From positions 1-58,412 of the forward strand of contig NZ_JABXKQ010000162.1 in NCBI RefSeq assembly GCF_017114945.1: DNA of 58,412 bases, in the 5' to 3' direction. Shown here one piece after another: positions 54,856 to 58,412 of the stretch (its first letter is position 1; each line of letters begins with the position of its first letter). The translations under genes were made by a program, and so were the position numbers. Below the pieces are notes generated by a model. It had not been told where the DNA came from and made no database searches. It saw only the letters and a program-made list of their open reading frames with translations. This DNA is from Nostoc sp. JL34 (GTDB taxonomy: Bacteria > Cyanobacteriota > Cyanobacteriia > Cyanobacteriales > Nostocaceae).

Positions 54856-55620
54856 ATGGATACCAATAACAAGAATTCCTCTAGCTTAAAACAGGAGAAT
54901 CAGGGCTTGGTAATCGATCGCCTCAAACAGGACTTAAAAAACGACCTGATTGCTGGTTTGTTGGTAATAATTCCCCTAGCAACCACTATCTGGCTGACAA
55001 TTACCATCGCGACTTGGGTAATCAACTTCCTCACCCAAATTCCCAAACAACTGAATCCCTTTGATGGGCTAAACCCGGTTGTAGTAAATTTACTTAATTT
55101 ATTGGTAGGGTTGGCTGTACCTTTACTCAGTATTCTATTGATGGGTTTGATGGCAAGGAATATTGCTGGGCGTTGGTTGTTAGATTTTGGTGAGCGATTA
55201 TTACAGGCAATTCCTTTAGCCGGACAGGTATACAAAACTCTCAAACAGCTTTTAGAAACAATACTAAAAGATTCTAATGGCAAGTTTCGTCGGGTAATTT
55301 TGGTAGAGTATCCCCGCCGAGGAATTTGGGCGATCGCTTTTGTTACTGGTGCAATCAGCAGTGACATCCAAGCCCAAATATCTCGCCCCGTGCTAAGTGT
55401 TTTTATCCCTACCACCCCGAATCCGACTACTGGATGGTACGCAGTCGTTCCTGAAGACGAAGTGGTCAACCTCTCCATGTCCATTGAAGACGCATTTAAA
55501 ATAGTTGTATCAGGTGGCATTGTTGCTCCCAATACGTCCTTGGTTTTCCCCAAAGAGTCCATATTGGAAGTGAAACAGGACGAAATCAAGCAGCAGGTTA
55601 TTTCTGTTGAAGAAACGTGA
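54856..55620 (+). CDS. DUF502 membrane protein
   Basis: This protein of about 254 residues has two membrane spans near the N terminus (LIAGLLVIIPLATTIWLTITIATWVI and VVNLLNLLVGLAVPLLSILLMGLM) and a soluble C-terminal domain with family motifs LLDFGERLLQAIPLAGQVYKT and VILVEYPRRGIWAIAFVTG. DUF502 proteins are widespread in bacteria and plants (COV family), with unclear function. It lies upstream of nusB and ftsY on the same strand. Confidence 0.85.
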   Translation: MDTNNKNSSSLKQENQGLVIDRLKQDLKNDLIAGLLVIIPLATTIWLTITIATWVINFLTQIPKQLNPFDGLNPVVVNLLNLLVGLAVPLLSILLMGLMARNIAGRWLLDFGERLLQAIPLAGQVYKTLKQLLETILKDSNGKFRRVILVEYPRRGIWAIAFVTGAISSDIQAQISRPVLSVFIPTTPNPTTGWYAVVPEDEVVNLSMSIEDAFKIVVSGGIVAPNTSLVFPKESILEVKQDEIKQQVISVEET

Positions 55621-55782
55621 AGAAGGCAGAGTGCCATATTTCTCCTGCCTCTTTGGTTAAAATCAATCTGGCAAAGTCACAAGCAAATCCGTAAAGTTGT
55701 TGTTTGACTGTGCCAAAATTGATAGACTTATAAGTTTGTCCAGCCGAGTTAATCAGTTCTCGCACAATCACCCCTCAGTTTT

Positions 55783-56424
55783 ATGCAACCTCGTAAACCC
55801 CAGCAAATTGCTCGTGAATTGGCGCTTTTAAGCCTTAGCCAATTGCCAGTTAACCCAAAGAAGTTAGATAAATTGGAAGACGATCAACTCGTATCCAAGT
55901 TGGTGCTAGGAGCAGTACGGACTCTGACCTCAGAAGTGCAAGATACCCTCGATAATGCCGCAGGTGAACTGCAACGCAGTAACGATCGCCTCTTAAGTAG
56001 CCAAACTCGGGCCTCCGACCTCAATACTGCTAGAACAATGCTTCAAGAAGCGATCGCCTGCACCCAGACAGCAATCAATCAGTTAGGTACGGCAGTTGAT
56101 TTCCCAGTATTGATTCAGTTAGCTAATCAGGACAAGGGAGTTCGGAATTACGCTAAAGAGCTTGTGATTACCGTCAACGAAAATCGACACATTATAGATG
56201 AACTCATTTCTAGTGCCTTAGTAGATTGGCAAGTAACTCGCCTTGCCCAAATTGACCGCGATATCTTACAAATTGCTGTAGCAGAAATGAAGTTCTTAGG
56301 AGTTCCAGACAGTATCGCCATCAACGAAGCTGTGGAGCTAGCCAAACGCTACAGTGGAGAGGATGGTCATCGGTTTATTAACGGTGTTTTGCGCCGAGTC
56401 ACTGAGCAGAAAAAAACTGCATAG
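55783..56424 (+). CDS. nusB: Transcription antitermination factor NusB
   Basis: This 213-residue protein is longer than the 140-residue E. coli form, because of an insert of about 70 residues after the start (RKPQQIARELALLSLSQLP). The NusB core shows DWQVTRLAQIDRDILQIAVAE and the C-terminal GVPDSIAINEAVELAKRYSG followed by RFINGVLRRV. It binds boxA with NusE during rRNA transcription. It precedes ftsY. Confidence 0.93.
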   Translation: MQPRKPQQIARELALLSLSQLPVNPKKLDKLEDDQLVSKLVLGAVRTLTSEVQDTLDNAAGELQRSNDRLLSSQTRASDLNTARTMLQEAIACTQTAINQLGTAVDFPVLIQLANQDKGVRNYAKELVITVNENRHIIDELISSALVDWQVTRLAQIDRDILQIAVAEMKFLGVPDSIAINEAVELAKRYSGEDGHRFINGVLRRVTEQKKTA

Positions 56425-56678
56425 TACCGCTGCGGAATTCATCATTTCTATACAGCCGTGGAGAAAAGTTTGTAGCCGCTTCTGCGGCTTATTCCAAGGG
56501 GAATTTCTCCCAAAGGGAGACTATGCGCGAACGCAAGGAACCTTCTGTTGTACCGATTTTACTTAAACTAGCGCCCAAAGGTGAGGATAACCCGGAAGTT
56601 TTCACCCCAAGAAAAAGTGCAAAGTTAAATTAAACTCATAACTTATAACTTATAACTCATATAACTAATACTGCTGCA

Positions 56679-58349
56679 ATGGTTTTTAATTGGTTCCGTC
56701 GTCAACATAACGATTCCTCTAACACTTCCTCTGATCAGAAACAGGAAGAAATTCCTGCACAAGAACCCCAACCAGAGCCAGCCGAAACCTCAACACCAAC
56801 TGCTGAAACTGCACCAGACACAACGGCAGACTTGTTGGCTTTTGCTAAAGCTGCCTACAAAAATATTCAGCAAAAACAGCAAGCCGAGGTAGTAGAAACC
56901 CCGCCTGATTCAGCAGATACCTTAGCACCATCAACACAGGCTGAAACCGCAGCAACAGCAATTGCGGAAATCATTGAACCAGAAGCAACTGAGGAACCTG
57001 TTAGTACAACTGTAGAAACTGCACAGCCAGAAGTTATCCAAACTGCTACTGAGGAAGAAATTACAGAAGATTCCTCACTGGCAGCAATTGCTGAACAGCC
57101 AGATGTCTCCAACCCAGAACTAACGACAAGTGAAGTTGAACCAACACCCACCGAACCACTAGCTACGCCAGAGGCAACACAGCCAACAGCACCAGCCACC
57201 TTATCCTTCTTAGAACGGGCGGCGGCAGAACGGCAAGCCAAGCTAGAACAACTAATAGCCACTGCCATTGAAGTTCCAGAACCGGAGGTAGTACAGCCAG
57301 TAGCTACAACCTCACAGACAGGAGAAGAAATTCCCGGATTGGTATTTGATGATGGGTTTGTCTGGTCGGCGAAAGTGTTAGCGGCTCAAGGTAGAAGTGC
57401 AGAAGACGTTTCTATTGAAGAAATTACCTGGCTGAAAAAGCTCCGGCAAGGGTTAGACAAAACTCGCCGTAGTATTCTCAACCAATTGAAGGCGATCGTT
57501 GGTCAAGGGCCGCTAAACCAAGCTGCTGTGACTGAAATTGAAGCATTGCTCCTGCAAGCTGATGTGGGTGTAGAGGCGACAGACTTTATTATCAATGCTC
57601 TACAGACAAAGCTTCGAGAAGAAGTTACTGCACCAGAAGAAGCGATCGCTTTCCTGAAAAAAATCCTCCGGGATATGCTGGATGCGCCAAGCATTACATC
57701 CCATAAAACTACCTTTACTCCAGAAAAAGAAACCTTAAACATTTGGTTAATTACTGGGGTGAATGGTGCCGGTAAAACCACTACCATCGGCAAAATTGCT
57801 CACCTAGGACAAAAATCTGGTTATAAATGCTTGATTGGAGCCGCAGACACCTTCCGCGCCGCAGCTGTGGAACAGGTGAAGGTTTGGGGTAGTAGAAGTG
57901 GTGTGGATGTAATTGCCAATCCGGGAAAGAATACAGATCCGGCAGCAGTGGTATTTGATGCGATCGCAGCCGCCCAAGCGCGTCAAACCGAATTACTTCT
58001 GGTTGATACCGCTGGGCGACTGCAAAACAAGAAAAATTTAATGGACGAACTCGGCAAAATCCGGCGAATTATCGACAAAAAAGCCCCCAATGCCAAAGTA
58101 GAATCTCTTTTGGTTCTAGATGCCACTTTAGGTCAAAATGGATTGCGGCAAGCCGAAGTTTTCTCTCAAGCTGCCCAACTGAGTGGCGTTGTCTTAACCA
58201 AGCTGGATGGCACTGCCAAGGGCGGTGTTGCTCTTGCCGTTGTGCAGCAGCTAGGTTTACCCATTCGGTTTATTGGTGCTGGCGAAGGAATTGAAGACCT
58301 GCGCCCCTTTTCGAGCTATGAGTTTGTCGAAGCTCTCTTAAGTGGCTAG
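56679..58349 (+). CDS. ftsY: Signal recognition particle receptor FtsY
   Basis: This 556-residue protein starts VFNWFRRQHND, a basic membrane-binding start, and has an acidic, low-complexity A domain rich in P, E, T and A (about residues 15-220). The NG domain (about 225-556) has GVNGAGKTTTIGKIAHLG, AADTFRAAAVEQ, LLVDTAGRLQNK and LTKLDGTAKGG. It forms the SRP receptor at the thylakoid and plasma membranes. The last 63 bases of the window hold nothing recognised. Confidence 0.97.
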   Translation: MVFNWFRRQHNDSSNTSSDQKQEEIPAQEPQPEPAETSTPTAETAPDTTADLLAFAKAAYKNIQQKQQAEVVETPPDSADTLAPSTQAETAATAIAEIIEPEATEEPVSTTVETAQPEVIQTATEEEITEDSSLAAIAEQPDVSNPELTTSEVEPTPTEPLATPEATQPTAPATLSFLERAAAERQAKLEQLIATAIEVPEPEVVQPVATTSQTGEEIPGLVFDDGFVWSAKVLAAQGRSAEDVSIEEITWLKKLRQGLDKTRRSILNQLKAIVGQGPLNQAAVTEIEALLLQADVGVEATDFIINALQTKLREEVTAPEEAIAFLKKILRDMLDAPSITSHKTTFTPEKETLNIWLITGVNGAGKTTTIGKIAHLGQKSGYKCLIGAADTFRAAAVEQVKVWGSRSGVDVIANPGKNTDPAAVVFDAIAAAQARQTELLLVDTAGRLQNKKNLMDELGKIRRIIDKKAPNAKVESLLVLDATLGQNGLRQAEVFSQAAQLSGVVLTKLDGTAKGGVALAVVQQLGLPIRFIGAGEGIEDLRPFSSYEFVEALLSG

Positions 58350-58412
58350 TTGAAAAATTTGGAGTTAAAAATTTTTCTTGACAAACTGATAAATTTAGGG
58401 ATAACTGATCTG

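Noticed and set aside
54900..55637. 245-residue minus-strand open frame
   Set aside because: It lies opposite the DUF502 gene, has no family resemblance, and its composition mirrors the plus-strand gene.

Overview
The window reads as a chromosomal segment of a filamentous, probably heterocyst-forming cyanobacterium of the Nostoc/Anabaena type. The evidence is the dense GCGATCGC-type (HIP1) octamers, many intergenic arrays of 7-bp tandem repeats (STRR), a cyanophycinase/cyanophycin synthetase pair, an adjacent Flv3-type/Flv1-type diflavin pair, and a complete hormogonium polysaccharide (hps) locus. No rRNA, tRNA, CRISPR array, prophage or intact transposase was seen.

Layout. 1-8.2 kb: a broken PIN toxin, a pentapeptide-repeat/RidA fusion and a Nudix hydrolase on the minus strand; malQ (+); a RodZ-like HTH protein overlapping an RsuA/RluB pseudouridine synthase (-); a DUF2993 protein (+); cdsA and cbiT (-). 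8.3-14.3 kb: a membrane-anchored Ser/Thr kinase and tatA (+), then cphB-cphA (-). 14.3-20.8 kb: an unexplained spacer with a nested hairpin followed by T6, then trmD, ispF, a lipoprotein solute-binding protein, larB, a small membrane protein and argH (+), and a small charged protein (-). 21.4-29 kb: a Nudix hydrolase, an alpha/beta hydrolase and an AT-rich acyltransferase-3 gene (+), coaX (-), and flv3-flv1 (+). 29-30.5 kb: a toxin-antitoxin graveyard. 30.5-39 kb: ribBA (-), argC (+), eno (-), gloA and clpB (+). 39.5-54.2 kb: the hps locus, all on the plus strand. 54.8-58.3 kb: a DUF502 membrane protein, nusB and ftsY (+).

How the genes work together. cphB and cphA degrade and make the nitrogen reserve cyanophycin; argC and argH belong to the pathway that makes arginine, one of its two amino acids. 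The flv pair is predicted to reduce O2 to water. The hps locus couples a very large prepilin-like HpsA, four further pseudopilin-like proteins (B, C, D, H), several glycosyltransferases (E, F, G, I, K) and a membrane coiled-coil protein (J). In Nostoc punctiforme this locus supports export of the polysaccharide needed for hormogonium gliding.

The most notable unexpected features are these. (1) Three toxin-antitoxin modules lie within 1.4 kb; each keeps its antitoxin while each toxin is broken differently (frameshift, nonsense codon, loss after the start). (2) A pentapeptide-repeat domain is fused in frame to a complete RidA domain. (3) A structured, terminator-like element lies upstream of trmD. 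(4) A 93-bp MITE-like element with 20-bp imperfect terminal inverted repeats lies inside the hps locus. (5) Dispersed repeats appear to have been absorbed in frame into coaX and hpsG.
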